Of a DNA stretch of 64,000 bases, positions 25,603 through 34,347 are shown piece after piece. Below the pieces are notes generated by a model, which was given only the letters and a program-made list of their open reading frames with translations, made no database searches and was not told the DNA's origin. Each line of letters begins with the position of its first letter. The first letter of the stretch is position 1. A program made the position numbers and the translations under genes. The DNA is from CAZSLC01 sp964607675 (GTDB lineage: Bacteria > Bacteroidota > Bacteroidia > Bacteroidales > UBA932). Location: contig CAZSLC010000009.1 of assembly GCA_964607675.1 (NCBI GenBank), positions 1 through 64,000 on the forward strand. Reading direction: 5' to 3'.

Positions 25603-26211
25603 TTATTTATTTCTATTTTTAATATATTCTTCGTTTAGGCCTTTAAGTACGTCAGCAGTAATATCTAAAGATTTATTCCCTTCAATAACAACATTTGTGG
25701 TAGCAGAAGTCGTTAGGATTAGTGAGTACTCGTGGTTTTTATTGTATTCAGCAACATAGGTCTTGATAGCATCCATAACTCTGTTAAGCATTACTCTCTC
25801 CTCTTCTGCCATCTCAAGTTGTTTTTGTTGAGACAACTTTTGAAGATCTTGTTGACGTTGCATTAGTCCTGCTTGCATTTCTTCAGCTTTTGAGCGTGTG
25901 AGAAGCCCTTTATTGTATTGATTTTCAAATGATTTTGCGTCGTTCTCAAATGCTCTTCCCTTTTTATTTAAATCACTTTCAATGGCACTGAGTTTCCCTT
26001 CAAGTTCTGATCTTAAATCATTGAACATATCGTATTGATTTACTAATGTGTCAATTTGTATATACACTATATCTCCAGCACATGCAGATTGTTCAGTAGT
26101 CCCTGCGTTGGATGTTTTTGGAGATTTTGATTTATTAGTAAAGAACAAAACGAAAAGAGCTGCTACTGCAACAACAAGTACGATGTTGAGAATTAATGAA
26201 AATTTTTTCAT
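25603..26211 (-). CDS. Membrane-anchored OmpH/Skp-like chaperone
   Basis: A 202-residue Skp/OmpH-family protein. The first 27 residues form an uncleaved-looking hydrophobic anchor (LILNIVLVVAVAALFVLFF) followed by KSKSPKT. From about residue 50 (DIVYIQIDTLVNQYDMF) it shows the Skp start, then a long helical coiled coil (70-150), and a final segment YSLILTTSATTNVV as in Skp proteins. It would sit in the periplasm tethered to the inner membrane and shield outer-membrane proteins. It is the second gene of the pdxJ operon and is separate from the two skp genes after bamA. Confidence 0.8.
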   Translation of the reverse strand: MKKFSLILNIVLVVAVAALFVLFFTNKSKSPKTSNAGTTEQSACAGDIVYIQIDTLVNQYDMFNDLRSELEGKLSAIESDLNKKGRAFENDAKSFENQYNKGLLTRSKAEEMQAGLMQRQQDLQKLSQQKQLEMAEEERVMLNRVMDAIKTYVAEYNKNHEYSLILTTSATTNVVIEGNKSLDITADVLKGLNEEYIKNRNK

Positions 26212-26255
26212 GCTATTAAAAAATTAGTTCGAATTAAAAATAATTACAAAGATAG

Positions 26256-26975
26256 TTAAAAATTATTTACTTCTTTTAAATATAAGCGAATAGTATTTTC
26301 CAATCCTAAATATAGAGCGTCGCATACTAATGCGTGACCAATTGATACCTCTTTTATGTAAGGAATTGTGCGAATGAAGTAATTTAAATTGATTAAGTTT
26401 AGGTCATGTCCTGCATTTAGCCCTATTCCAAGTTTTTTTGCAGTTTCAGCTGCAATAAAGTATGGTTCAATGGCCCTTTCTTTATTATCTAAATAGTTGG
26501 CAGCGTATGCTTCTGTGTAGAGTTCGACTCTATCACATTGAGTGTCTGAGGCATACTTAATCATTTCAGGATTGGGATCTATAAATACTGAAGTTCTAAT
26601 ACCCTCCTTTTTAAAAATGGAACAAATATCTTTTAGAAATTTAGTGTTGTTCTTAGTATCCCACCCAGCGTTGGATGTGAGCACATCGTGGGCATCTGGC
26701 ACCAATGTCACTTGGGCAGGATGCACTTTGAGTACAAGGTTTACAAATGATTCTATTGGGTTACCCTCAATGTTAAATTCTGTTGTAAGTATAGGTTGGA
26801 GTGATGTCACATCTGAGTAACGAATGTGCCTTTCATCAGGCCTTGGATGAACTGTAATGCCTTGAGCACCAAAAGATTCGCAATCTCTTGCTGCCTTTAG
26901 TACATCTGGTAGATTACCACCTCTTGAATTTCTAAGAGTTGCGAATTTGTTGATATTTACACTTAATTGTGTCAT
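26256..26975 (-). CDS. pdxJ: Pyridoxine 5'-phosphate synthase
   Basis: A 239-residue TIM-barrel enzyme. The N-terminal motif LSVNINKFATLRNSRG, the catalytic region GITVHPRPDERHIR and VTLVPDAHDVLTSNAGWD, and the late GLNAGHDLNL and VSIGHALVCDALY are all diagnostic. It condenses 1-deoxyxylulose 5-phosphate with 3-amino-2-oxopropyl phosphate to make pyridoxine 5'-phosphate. It is divergent from nadK and heads a minus-strand operon of five genes running to the LysM gene. Confidence 0.96.
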   Translation of the reverse strand: MTQLSVNINKFATLRNSRGGNLPDVLKAARDCESFGAQGITVHPRPDERHIRYSDVTSLQPILTTEFNIEGNPIESFVNLVLKVHPAQVTLVPDAHDVLTSNAGWDTKNNTKFLKDICSIFKKEGIRTSVFIDPNPEMIKYASDTQCDRVELYTEAYAANYLDNKERAIEPYFIAAETAKKLGIGLNAGHDLNLINLNYFIRTIPYIKEVSIGHALVCDALYLGLENTIRLYLKEVNNF

Positions 26976-26991
26976 TTAATGATATTTTTTA

Positions 26992-27023
26992 CAAAAATAT
27001 GTAATATAACAGAAAAATAACAA
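26992..27023 (-). promoter_or_regulatory. pdxJ operon promoter
   Basis: On the minus strand, TTG (27023-27021) and TATTTTTG (26999-26992) are 21 bases apart, fitting the Bacteroidota consensus. Transcription should start near 26985, about 10 bases before the pdxJ ATG. Confidence 0.6.
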
Positions 27024-27054
27024 TCTTTGCATATCATTATTTAATAATTTGATA

Positions 27055-27939
27055 ATGTATATTGCTCTTTTTGGAAGAAAAATAGAACAAAAGTCAATAG
27101 ATAGGTTGGAGTTGCTTCTTACTTCATTGAGTGAGAGAGGGGTCAAATTGTGTTTTTATAGTGGATTACTTGCGTTACTACATGACGGAAAGGTGAAAAA
27201 TATACCAGAAGGGGATGTGTTTTCGTCCTACAATGATTTGCCTAAAGATGTGGATTTATTTATGACACTTGGTGGTGATGGGACGTTTCTTACATCGTTA
27301 TCTATTGTTCGTAATTATGATATACCAATTGTTGGTGTCAATTTTGGCAGATTGGGCTTTTTAACAGCAGTATCGGTCAAAAGTGGCAAGAATGATTGGA
27401 TTGATTCTCTGGTTGCTGGCAAATTTGAAATAGTTGAAAAATCTATTATTCATTTAAGTTCTCCCTCTATTCCTTCACAGTTTTATCCTTTTTCTCTAAA
27501 TGAAATTTCAATACAGAGAAAGAGTCCTGCGATGTTGGGAGTTGAGGTGAGGCTGAATTCTCAACAAATTCCCACATATTGGGCAGACGGGTTGTTGGTT
27601 GCCACCCCCACTGGTTCTACAGCATATTCACTTAGTGTCGGGGGGCCGATTGTTCTACCCAATTCAAATGTTTTTATCATTGCGCCAATAGCCCCGCACA
27701 ATCTCAATATAAGACCGATTATTGTCCCAGACGATGCTAATATTGAAATCTCAATAAAAACAGATAGGGATGCTATTTTGGCTGTTGACAATAGATCTGT
27801 TTTAATAACTCCTGATAGTCCTATTTATTTGTCAAAGGCCTCCTTCAGATTGAAGGCAGTCACTTTTGGAAACTTAAGTTTTTTTGATGTATTGAGAGAC
27901 AAACTATTATGGGGAGAAGATAAAAGAAATAATATTTGA
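27055..27939 (+). CDS. nadK: NAD kinase
   Basis: A 294-residue kinase from the ATG at 27055; a TTG two codons earlier is also in frame. It has the family motifs TLGGDGTFLTS with the catalytic GGDG loop, the NE pair in SLNEISIQRK and the glycine-rich TPTGSTAYSLSVGGPIV. It phosphorylates NAD to NADP in the cytosol. It is the first gene of a tight plus-strand cluster (nadK, uppS, bamA, skp, skp), a gene order conserved in Bacteroidales. Confidence 0.96.
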   Translation: MYIALFGRKIEQKSIDRLELLLTSLSERGVKLCFYSGLLALLHDGKVKNIPEGDVFSSYNDLPKDVDLFMTLGGDGTFLTSLSIVRNYDIPIVGVNFGRLGFLTAVSVKSGKNDWIDSLVAGKFEIVEKSIIHLSSPSIPSQFYPFSLNEISIQRKSPAMLGVEVRLNSQQIPTYWADGLLVATPTGSTAYSLSVGGPIVLPNSNVFIIAPIAPHNLNIRPIIVPDDANIEISIKTDRDAILAVDNRSVLITPDSPIYLSKASFRLKAVTFGNLSFFDVLRDKLLWGEDKRNNI

Positions 27940-27954
27940 TATAATTTACACAAT

Positions 27955-28692
27955 ATGGTTGAAGATTTGAATATACCTGCTCATATTGCTATCATAATGG
28001 ATGGCAATGGAAGGTGGGCAAAAGAGAGGGGGCAGGAGAGATTGTTTGGACATAATGCAGGTAGAGACAGCGTACGAGTGTGTACCAAATATGCAGCAGA
28101 ATTAGGGGTAAAATATTTGAGCCTTTTTGCTTTCTCAGAGGAGAATTGGGGTAGGCCAGGAGAAGAAGTAAGTGGTTTGATGTATCTAATGGCCAAGGCA
28201 CTTGTTGATGAGAAGGAACTTTTTATTGAGAACGACATTCGATTTAAGGTGATAGGAGACAGATCCCGTCTCTCTGACGAACTTGGAAGCCAAATTCTCT
28301 CATTGGAAGAATTAACTATGAGGAATTCAAGGATGACATTGATTGTTTTTTTAAGTTATAGTGGAAAGTGGGATATTATTGAAGCTGCTCAGTTATATGC
28401 TAATCAATGTGTGTCAATGACTGTAAATGGAGAGGCATTGGAGCCACTTACTAAAGAGAAATTTGATAAACTTTTGAGCACTGTCTCAATTCCTGATCCT
28501 GATTTATTAATAAGAACTAGTGGCGAACAGAGGATAAGCAATTTTATGCTATGGCAATGTGCCTATTCTGAATTCTATTTTACCACAACGCTTTGGCCCG
28601 ATTTTCGCAAAGAAGATTTACTGACAGCCATTAAAAATTATAGTACTCGTAAACGTAGATTTGGAAAAACTGATGACCAAATCATAAAATAA
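27955..28692 (+). CDS. uppS: Isoprenyl (undecaprenyl diphosphate) synthase
   Basis: A 245-residue cis-prenyltransferase. The active-site motif AIIMDGNGRWAKERG has the catalytic aspartate, and DLLIRTSGEQRISNFMLWQ and FYFTTTLWPDF close the protein as expected. It makes undecaprenyl diphosphate, the lipid carrier for peptidoglycan and surface sugars, at the cytosolic face of the membrane. It is 15 bases after nadK and 41 bases before bamA. Confidence 0.96.
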   Translation: MVEDLNIPAHIAIIMDGNGRWAKERGQERLFGHNAGRDSVRVCTKYAAELGVKYLSLFAFSEENWGRPGEEVSGLMYLMAKALVDEKELFIENDIRFKVIGDRSRLSDELGSQILSLEELTMRNSRMTLIVFLSYSGKWDIIEAAQLYANQCVSMTVNGEALEPLTKEKFDKLLSTVSIPDPDLLIRTSGEQRISNFMLWQCAYSEFYFTTTLWPDFRKEDLLTAIKNYSTRKRRFGKTDDQIIK

Positions 28693-28698
28693 AATTTA

Positions 28699-28706
28699 TA
28701 CCTTTG
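28699..28706 (+). promoter_or_regulatory. -7 box TACCTTTG for bamA
   Basis: TACCTTTG lies 27 bases before the bamA ATG, in the 41-base gap after uppS. It matches the Bacteroidota -7 consensus, but a well-spaced TTG is not seen. It may allow extra expression of bamA and the two skp genes. Confidence 0.45.
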
Positions 28707-28733
28707 CATCTTGCTTATATATTGTGATTCCAA

Positions 28734-31265
28734 ATGAATTTTAAAATAACTCTTCTTTTAGCTTTTTTGTTTTTGTTGCCACTCACTGTGTTGGCACAAA
28801 ATGACACTACTAAAACAAAGGACAACGGTATCATCGTTAATTATGATAAACCTCAAAAATATATCGTAGGTGGAATAGAGGTCACGGGTATTAAATATTT
28901 AGGAAAAGAGCAAATAATTGCTCTGACTGGTATTCGTATTGGAGATGAGATAACGATACCAAGTGAAAATGTCTCTTCTATTGTGAAAAGGATTTGGATG
29001 CAAAGATTTTTTTCAAACGTAGGTTTTTATATAGATTCGTTGTCATCCAATAAAGATACTGCATTTTTTAGATTGGAACTGCAAGAGAGACCGAGGGTAT
29101 CTAGATGGAGTTTTAGAGGAGTTAAAAATTCCGAGCAGACAGATTTGCAAGAGAGACTTAGCCTAAGGAGAGGAAGCGAATTTTCAGAATATGTAGTACG
29201 TTCGAGTACCAACATTATCAAGAACTATTATAAAGAGAAAGGTTTTATCAATGCAAAAATAAATGTCCTTCAAGTAAAAGACACATTGCTCACTAATGCA
29301 GTGAGGGTAACATTTGATGTTGATAGGGGGCTGAAAGTTAAAATAAAGAAGATAACATTTGAAGGGAATGATCATGTTAAGGAGGGTAAACTTGTATCTG
29401 CAATGAAAAAGACCAGAGATATGAGGTTGCGTAACTTCTTTTCATCTAAAAAGTTTAACGAAAAAGAGTATGAAAATGATAAACACTCCTTGATTCAAGC
29501 TTTCAATGAAGCAGGATATAGAGATGCGAAAATAGTAAGAGACTCAATTTACTATGTCGAAGAGGGGCGAATGGGAATCAATTTTAAAATCGATGAGGGG
29601 AAAAGATACTATTTCAGAAACATCTCTTGGACGGGAAATTCATTATATGCATCGGAAGATTTAAGTAATGTCTTGAGAATCTCAAAAGGGGATGTTTACG
29701 ACGTTGTCACAATGGAGAAAAGGCTCAATGGGGACCCAAAGAAGCAAGAAATGGATATCAGTTCACTCTACAGAGATAGAGGTTACCTCTTTTTTAATAT
29801 TATGCCCATAGAGGTAAATATAGTTGGTGACTCTGTTGACGTTGAGATGAGAATGGTAGAAGGTAAGCCAGCAACATTCAACAATATTATTATCACAGGC
29901 AATACCATTACGAATGAGAAAATAGTTAGGAGACAGGTCTTTACAAAACCAGGATATTTATATAATCAATCATATTTGGAAAGATCAATAAGAGAAATTG
30001 CATCTATGGGACATTTTGATCCAGAGCAAGCAGGAGATCCTTCTAAAGGATTTTCAGTAATTCCAAATTCATTGAATAATACTGTTGATATTACATATAA
30101 CGTAGCAGAGAAGCCAAATAGCCAGCTGGAATTATCAGGTGGTTGGGGAGGATATTCGTTTGTAGGTACCGTAGGTGTTAGTTTTAACAATTTCTCAATT
30201 AAACGATTATTTAAAAAAGGGGCATGGCGACCTGTTCCACTTGGTGATGCACAAACTTTATCATTGAGATTCCAGACTAATGGTACATATTACACAGCCT
30301 TTTCATTCAATTTTATGGAACCGTGGCTATTCGGTAAAAAACCGACCTCTTTCAATCTTTCTGCCTACTATACACGGCAGACAGCTTCAACATATTTCTA
30401 TCTGAACCCATCAGAGTATATGGAGGTATATGGTGTTTCCGCTGGAATAGGAAGTCGTCTTAAATGGCCTGATAACTATTTCGTATTATATCACGAGTTC
30501 AGTTGGCAGACTTATAACATGCATGATTGGAATTATGCATTCTTGTTCAACAACGGAATATCACACAATATAAGTTACAAAATCTCACTTGGAAGAAATT
30601 CGACAGATCAACCAATATATCCAAGACAAGGATCTGATTTTTCAGTTTCTTTACAAATCACGCCACCATATTCCCTTTTTAGAGACAAAAACACCGATTA
30701 TAAATCGATGTCAGACCAAGACAGATATCGTTGGATAGAGTTTCATAAGTGGTCTTTTAAAGGGGCCTTATACACAAAACTTGTTGGAGATCTTGTTTTG
30801 ATGGCCAGAGCTCAATTCGGGTACCTTGGATATTTTAATAAAGAATTAGGATATTCACCGTTTGAAGGATTTCAAGTTGGGGGTGATGGAATGTCTGGAT
30901 ACAATACGTATGGTGCGGATATTATTTCTATGAGAGGGTATCCTAATTATTCACTTACCCCTACTGTTAATGGAGTCTATTCTGGTCATGTATATGATAA
31001 GTTTACATTAGAGTTAAGGTATCCTATTGTTCTCCAACCCTCTTCGACTATTTTTGCCCTTGCATTTGTGGAAGGAGGTAATTGTTGGTATGGTATTGAT
31101 AAATTTAACCCATTTGAGATTAAAAGAGCAGCTGGTGTTGGTTTGAGGATAATGTTACCTATGATTGGTTTACTTGGAATAGATTGGGGTTGGGGATTTG
31201 ATCCTATTGGGGATAAAAAAGTTAGTGGTTCTAACTTCCACTTTATTATTGGACAACAATTCTAA
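28734..31265 (+). CDS. bamA: Outer-membrane protein assembly factor BamA
   Basis: An 843-residue Omp85 protein. The signal peptide (about 1-21) ends VLAQ. Residues about 40-450 contain repeated POTRA domains (YIVGGIEVTGIKYLGKEQI; GLKVKIKKITFEGNDHVKEGKL; YYFRNISWTGNSLY; ATFNNIIITGNTITNEKI). The C-terminal half is a 16-strand barrel ending in phenylalanine (FHFIIGQQF). It inserts barrel proteins into the outer membrane with BamD. Two skp genes follow within 10 and 17 bases. Confidence 0.95.
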   Translation: MNFKITLLLAFLFLLPLTVLAQNDTTKTKDNGIIVNYDKPQKYIVGGIEVTGIKYLGKEQIIALTGIRIGDEITIPSENVSSIVKRIWMQRFFSNVGFYIDSLSSNKDTAFFRLELQERPRVSRWSFRGVKNSEQTDLQERLSLRRGSEFSEYVVRSSTNIIKNYYKEKGFINAKINVLQVKDTLLTNAVRVTFDVDRGLKVKIKKITFEGNDHVKEGKLVSAMKKTRDMRLRNFFSSKKFNEKEYENDKHSLIQAFNEAGYRDAKIVRDSIYYVEEGRMGINFKIDEGKRYYFRNISWTGNSLYASEDLSNVLRISKGDVYDVVTMEKRLNGDPKKQEMDISSLYRDRGYLFFNIMPIEVNIVGDSVDVEMRMVEGKPATFNNIIITGNTITNEKIVRRQVFTKPGYLYNQSYLERSIREIASMGHFDPEQAGDPSKGFSVIPNSLNNTVDITYNVAEKPNSQLELSGGWGGYSFVGTVGVSFNNFSIKRLFKKGAWRPVPLGDAQTLSLRFQTNGTYYTAFSFNFMEPWLFGKKPTSFNLSAYYTRQTASTYFYLNPSEYMEVYGVSAGIGSRLKWPDNYFVLYHEFSWQTYNMHDWNYAFLFNNGISHNISYKISLGRNSTDQPIYPRQGSDFSVSLQITPPYSLFRDKNTDYKSMSDQDRYRWIEFHKWSFKGALYTKLVGDLVLMARAQFGYLGYFNKELGYSPFEGFQVGGDGMSGYNTYGADIISMRGYPNYSLTPTVNGVYSGHVYDKFTLELRYPIVLQPSSTIFALAFVEGGNCWYGIDKFNPFEIKRAAGVGLRIMLPMIGLLGIDWGWGFDPIGDKKVSGSNFHFIIGQQF

Positions 31266-31275
31266 AAAATATATT

Positions 31276-31782
31276 ATGAAACGTGTAATTGTTATAATCG
31301 CTGCGATATTGCTACCTTTGCTTCCTTTAAGTGCACAAAAAATAGGATTTATGAGCACAGAGACAGTCCTAGCGCAGATACCTGAATATTCAGAAGCTCA
31401 AAAAAGTTTAAACAAATTAAGTGAACAATATCAATCACTGTTGAAGCAAGAGAGTGCGAAGGTTGATGCTGCCTATCAATCATATCAGAGAGAGAGGATT
31501 CATATGTCTCAAGAGATGATAAAGGCTAAAGAAGCAGAAATAATTAAAATGGAGAGAGAAGTAAAGGAGAGACAAAAAGCGATTTTTGGTGAAGATGGGG
31601 TACTTGCAAAAAAATCGGCTGAGCTATTAACCCCAATTAAAAATAGAGTAGATGAAGCAATACAACGACTTGCTCAAGAGTTGGGCTATTCGCTTATTTT
31701 AGATGTATCGTCTCTTCAAGGAGTTGTATATAAAAATCTTGGAGATGATTTAAGTATGGATATTATAAAAAGACTAAAATAA
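31276..31782 (+). CDS. OmpH/Skp periplasmic chaperone (first copy)
   Basis: A 168-residue protein from the ATG at 31276 (MKRVIVII); an upstream in-frame start would lie within bamA. The signal peptide ends LSAQ at about residue 18. The mature part begins KIGFMSTETVLAQIPEYSEAQ, the typical Skp start, then has a long coiled coil (about 40-110) and the C-terminal pattern YSLILDVSSLQGVVY. Skp holds unfolded outer-membrane proteins in the periplasm for delivery to BamA, which is encoded just upstream. Confidence 0.9.
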   Translation: MKRVIVIIAAILLPLLPLSAQKIGFMSTETVLAQIPEYSEAQKSLNKLSEQYQSLLKQESAKVDAAYQSYQRERIHMSQEMIKAKEAEIIKMEREVKERQKAIFGEDGVLAKKSAELLTPIKNRVDEAIQRLAQELGYSLILDVSSLQGVVYKNLGDDLSMDIIKRLK

Positions 31783-31799
31783 TTATAAACAATATTAAT

Positions 31800-32354
31800 A
31801 TGAAAAAATTAGGAACACTTTTAATTCTTTGTTTTGTTTGTTCAATGGTACCAGCAAAAGCTCAAACATTTAAATTTGGACACATTAACCTACAGGAAAC
31901 TGTATATTTAATGTCTGAAATGGACTCAGCTATTGTTACACTTGAAAAATATAGCAAGGATCTACAAGAAACATTTGTATCAATGCAAAACGAATTTCAG
32001 TCGAAGTACAATACTTATCAACAAATGAGCGCAAATTGGACACCAGTAGTTTTGCAAGCAAAAGAGAAAGAATTGCAAGAGATGCAACAAAGACTTCAAC
32101 AATTTGAACAAAGTGCACAGACCGAATTACAACAAAAACAACAAGAAATATTAGCTCCTATCTACAAAAAAGCAAATGAAGCATTGACTAAGGTGGGCAA
32201 AGCTAACGGTTTTACTTATGTTTTTGATATTTCTACAGCTACAATACCATACGTGAACGATGCCGTTAGTATCAATGTCTCAGATATGGTTAAAAAAGAG
32301 CTTAATATCCCTTTGGATAAAAAGTTACCAAAAAACACCCAAATAGCTAAATAG
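31800..32354 (+). CDS. OmpH/Skp periplasmic chaperone (second copy)
   Basis: A 184-residue protein with a signal peptide ending AKAQ (about residue 21). The mature start TFKFGHINLQETVYLMSEMD and the glutamine-rich coiled coil (about 60-125: EKELQEMQQRLQQFEQ) are Skp-like, and FTYVFDISTATIPYV closes the fold. It is a diverged tandem copy of the preceding gene, 17 bases downstream, and is followed by a strong terminator. Confidence 0.9.
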   Translation: MKKLGTLLILCFVCSMVPAKAQTFKFGHINLQETVYLMSEMDSAIVTLEKYSKDLQETFVSMQNEFQSKYNTYQQMSANWTPVVLQAKEKELQEMQQRLQQFEQSAQTELQQKQQEILAPIYKKANEALTKVGKANGFTYVFDISTATIPYVNDAVSINVSDMVKKELNIPLDKKLPKNTQIAK

Positions 32355-32366
32355 TCTAAATTGCTT

Positions 32367-32396
32367 AAAAAAAGAGTGTCATTGACACTCTTTTTC
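32367..32396 (+). terminator. Terminator after the bamA-skp-skp operon
   Basis: A near-perfect hairpin: GAGTGTC (32374-32380) with GACACTC (32384-32390) around ATT, extended by five A-T pairs and ended by TTTTT at 32391-32395. The seven A residues before it mean it could also work on the opposite strand. It lies 12 bases after the second skp stop codon. Confidence 0.9.
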
Positions 32397-32465
32397 TTAT
32401 AAATTGATAGTAAATTTTTAAAAATAATATTTTATTGAAATATTTCTTTATATGAGAAATATGGT

Positions 32466-32473
32466 TAAATTTG
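32466..32473 (+). promoter_or_regulatory. -7 box TAAATTTG for korA
   Basis: TAAATTTG fits TAnnTTTG and lies 21 bases before the korA ATG at 32495, just after the upstream terminator. The nearest TTG (32435-32437) is 28 bases away, longer than usual, so the -33 element is uncertain. Confidence 0.45.
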
Positions 32474-32494
32474 TATTCACTAAATTTTAATGTA

Positions 32495-34327
32495 ATGCAG
32501 CACAAAATCGTTGATATACAAGATGTTGTTATCAGGTTCGCCGGAGACTCTGGCGATGGAATGCAGTTGACAGGGACTTTGTTTGCAGATTCATCTGCAA
32601 TATATGGAAATGAGATTTCCACTTTTCCTGACTATCCTGCGGAAATAAGAGCACCACAGGGTACTGTCTCTGGTGTTTCTGGTTTTCAAGTTCATATTGG
32701 GGCAGTGGAGATTAATACTCCTGGTGATTTTTGCGATATTCTTGTCGCTATGAATCCTGCAGCCCTTAAGGCAAATGCAAAATGGGCTAAACCAACGGCA
32801 ACCATCATTCTTGATGAAGATGCTTTTGATGAGAAAGGAATAAAAAAAGCAGGCTTTAAAAGTGACAATCCAATCACAGAGTTGAAAATTGAAGATAGAA
32901 ATATTATTTTATCTCCCATTACGACTCTTACCAAGGAGAGTTTGAAAGATAGCGGATTGGATAATAAAGCAATAGTTCGTTGCAAAAATATGTTTACACT
33001 TGGAATGTGCTATTTCCTATTTAATAGAGAAATGGATCATACCTTCCAATACCTTGAAAAGAAATTTAAAAAGAAACCACAGCTTATTGAAACCAATAAA
33101 AAAGTTCTAAAAGATGGTTTCAACTATGCAAGCAATATACACGCCATTGCAAATACATATACTGTACTTCCTGCAAAACAAGAGAAAGGTATATACCGTA
33201 ACATTAATGGTAATCAAGCTACAGCATGGGGTTTACTTGCAGCATCTGAAAAGTCTGGTGTCCCATTGTTCTGTGGTTCATATCCAATTACCCCTGCAAC
33301 TGCAATTCTTGAGGAATTGGCTATTCATAAGAGTTTGGGTGCTAAGACACTACAATGTGAAGATGAAATTGCTGGTATTTGTACAGCTATCGGGGCCGCT
33401 TACGCAGGCAATTTTGCAGTTACCACTACTTCAGGACCTGGACTTTCACTCAAATCTGAAGCATTAGGACTTGCAATGATTACTGAGCTCCCACTAGTTT
33501 TGATAGACGTACAGAGGAGTGGCCCATCTACAGGTATCCCAACCAAAACAGAACAAACAGACCTTAATCAAGCTCTGTATGGTAGAAACGGAGAATGCCC
33601 TATCATGGTTTTGGCAGCACACTCTCCATCAGATTGCTTTGATAAGGCTTTCTATGCTGGTAAATACGCGATGGAACACATGATGCCTGTAATTCTACTC
33701 ACTGAAGGTTTCCTTGGAAATGGTTCTGAGCCTTGGAAGATTCCATCAATGAGCGAATACCCTGAAATTAAACCACCATTTATCGATTCTTGCGAGGGTA
33801 AATTCAAACCATTCGAAAGAGATGAAGTGAGATTTGCCAGAAAATGGGCTCGTCCAGGCACGCGTGGTTTGGAACATAGAGTTGGGGGACTTGAGAAAAA
33901 TCCAGAAGGGGTTATCTCGTCTGATCCTCTTGTTCACCAAATGATGGTAAATAACAGAGCAGAAAAAGTGGCACGTGTAGCCAATTTTATCCCTGAATTG
34001 AAAGTTATCGGTGATGAAAAAGGTGAAGTTTTGATCGTTGGTTGGGGAGGAACGTTTGGACACTTATACACAGCGGTTAAAGAGTTCCATGCAGAGGGAA
34101 AAAGTGTTTCTTTAGCTCACTTTGACTATATTAATCCGCTTCCTAAAAATACGGAGAAGGTCTTTTCAAATTTCAAGAAGATAATTGTTTGTGAACTCAA
34201 TAGTGGTCAATTTGCAGCATATTTGCGCAACGAATATCCTCAATTTCACTATAATCAATTGAATAAGGTCCAAGGTCAACCATTCATCGTTAAAGATGTA
34301 GTTGATGCTGTTAATGCAATTTTATAA
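32495..34327 (+). CDS. korA: 2-oxoacid:ferredoxin oxidoreductase, fused gamma-alpha subunit
   Basis: A 610-residue protein from the ATG at 32495 (MQHKIV). The N-terminal 200 residues are the gamma domain, starting FAGDSGDGMQLTG. After a linker, the alpha domain begins GNQATAWGLLAASEKSGVP with FCGSYPITPATAIL, and TTTSGPGLSLKSEALGLA is the substrate-side motif. The layout, with the beta subunit next door, is that of 2-oxoglutarate:ferredoxin oxidoreductases of Bacteroidota, which oxidise 2-oxoglutarate to succinyl-CoA and reduce ferredoxin. No ferredoxin-like subunit gene is adjacent. It starts the korA-korB unit. Confidence 0.92.
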   Translation: MQHKIVDIQDVVIRFAGDSGDGMQLTGTLFADSSAIYGNEISTFPDYPAEIRAPQGTVSGVSGFQVHIGAVEINTPGDFCDILVAMNPAALKANAKWAKPTATIILDEDAFDEKGIKKAGFKSDNPITELKIEDRNIILSPITTLTKESLKDSGLDNKAIVRCKNMFTLGMCYFLFNREMDHTFQYLEKKFKKKPQLIETNKKVLKDGFNYASNIHAIANTYTVLPAKQEKGIYRNINGNQATAWGLLAASEKSGVPLFCGSYPITPATAILEELAIHKSLGAKTLQCEDEIAGICTAIGAAYAGNFAVTTTSGPGLSLKSEALGLAMITELPLVLIDVQRSGPSTGIPTKTEQTDLNQALYGRNGECPIMVLAAHSPSDCFDKAFYAGKYAMEHMMPVILLTEGFLGNGSEPWKIPSMSEYPEIKPPFIDSCEGKFKPFERDEVRFARKWARPGTRGLEHRVGGLEKNPEGVISSDPLVHQMMVNNRAEKVARVANFIPELKVIGDEKGEVLIVGWGGTFGHLYTAVKEFHAEGKSVSLAHFDYINPLPKNTEKVFSNFKKIIVCELNSGQFAAYLRNEYPQFHYNQLNKVQGQPFIVKDVVDAVNAIL

Positions 34328-34347
34328 TCAAATTAAGAATTTTTATC

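Noticed and set aside
31198..31275. An upstream extension of the first skp gene into bamA
   Set aside because: It would add 26 unlikely residues before a clean signal peptide that starts at the ATG at 31276.
31313..31320. TACCTTTG inside the first skp gene
   Set aside because: It matches the -7 consensus but lies inside a coding sequence of a gene whose downstream neighbour is clearly in the same operon, so chance is more likely.
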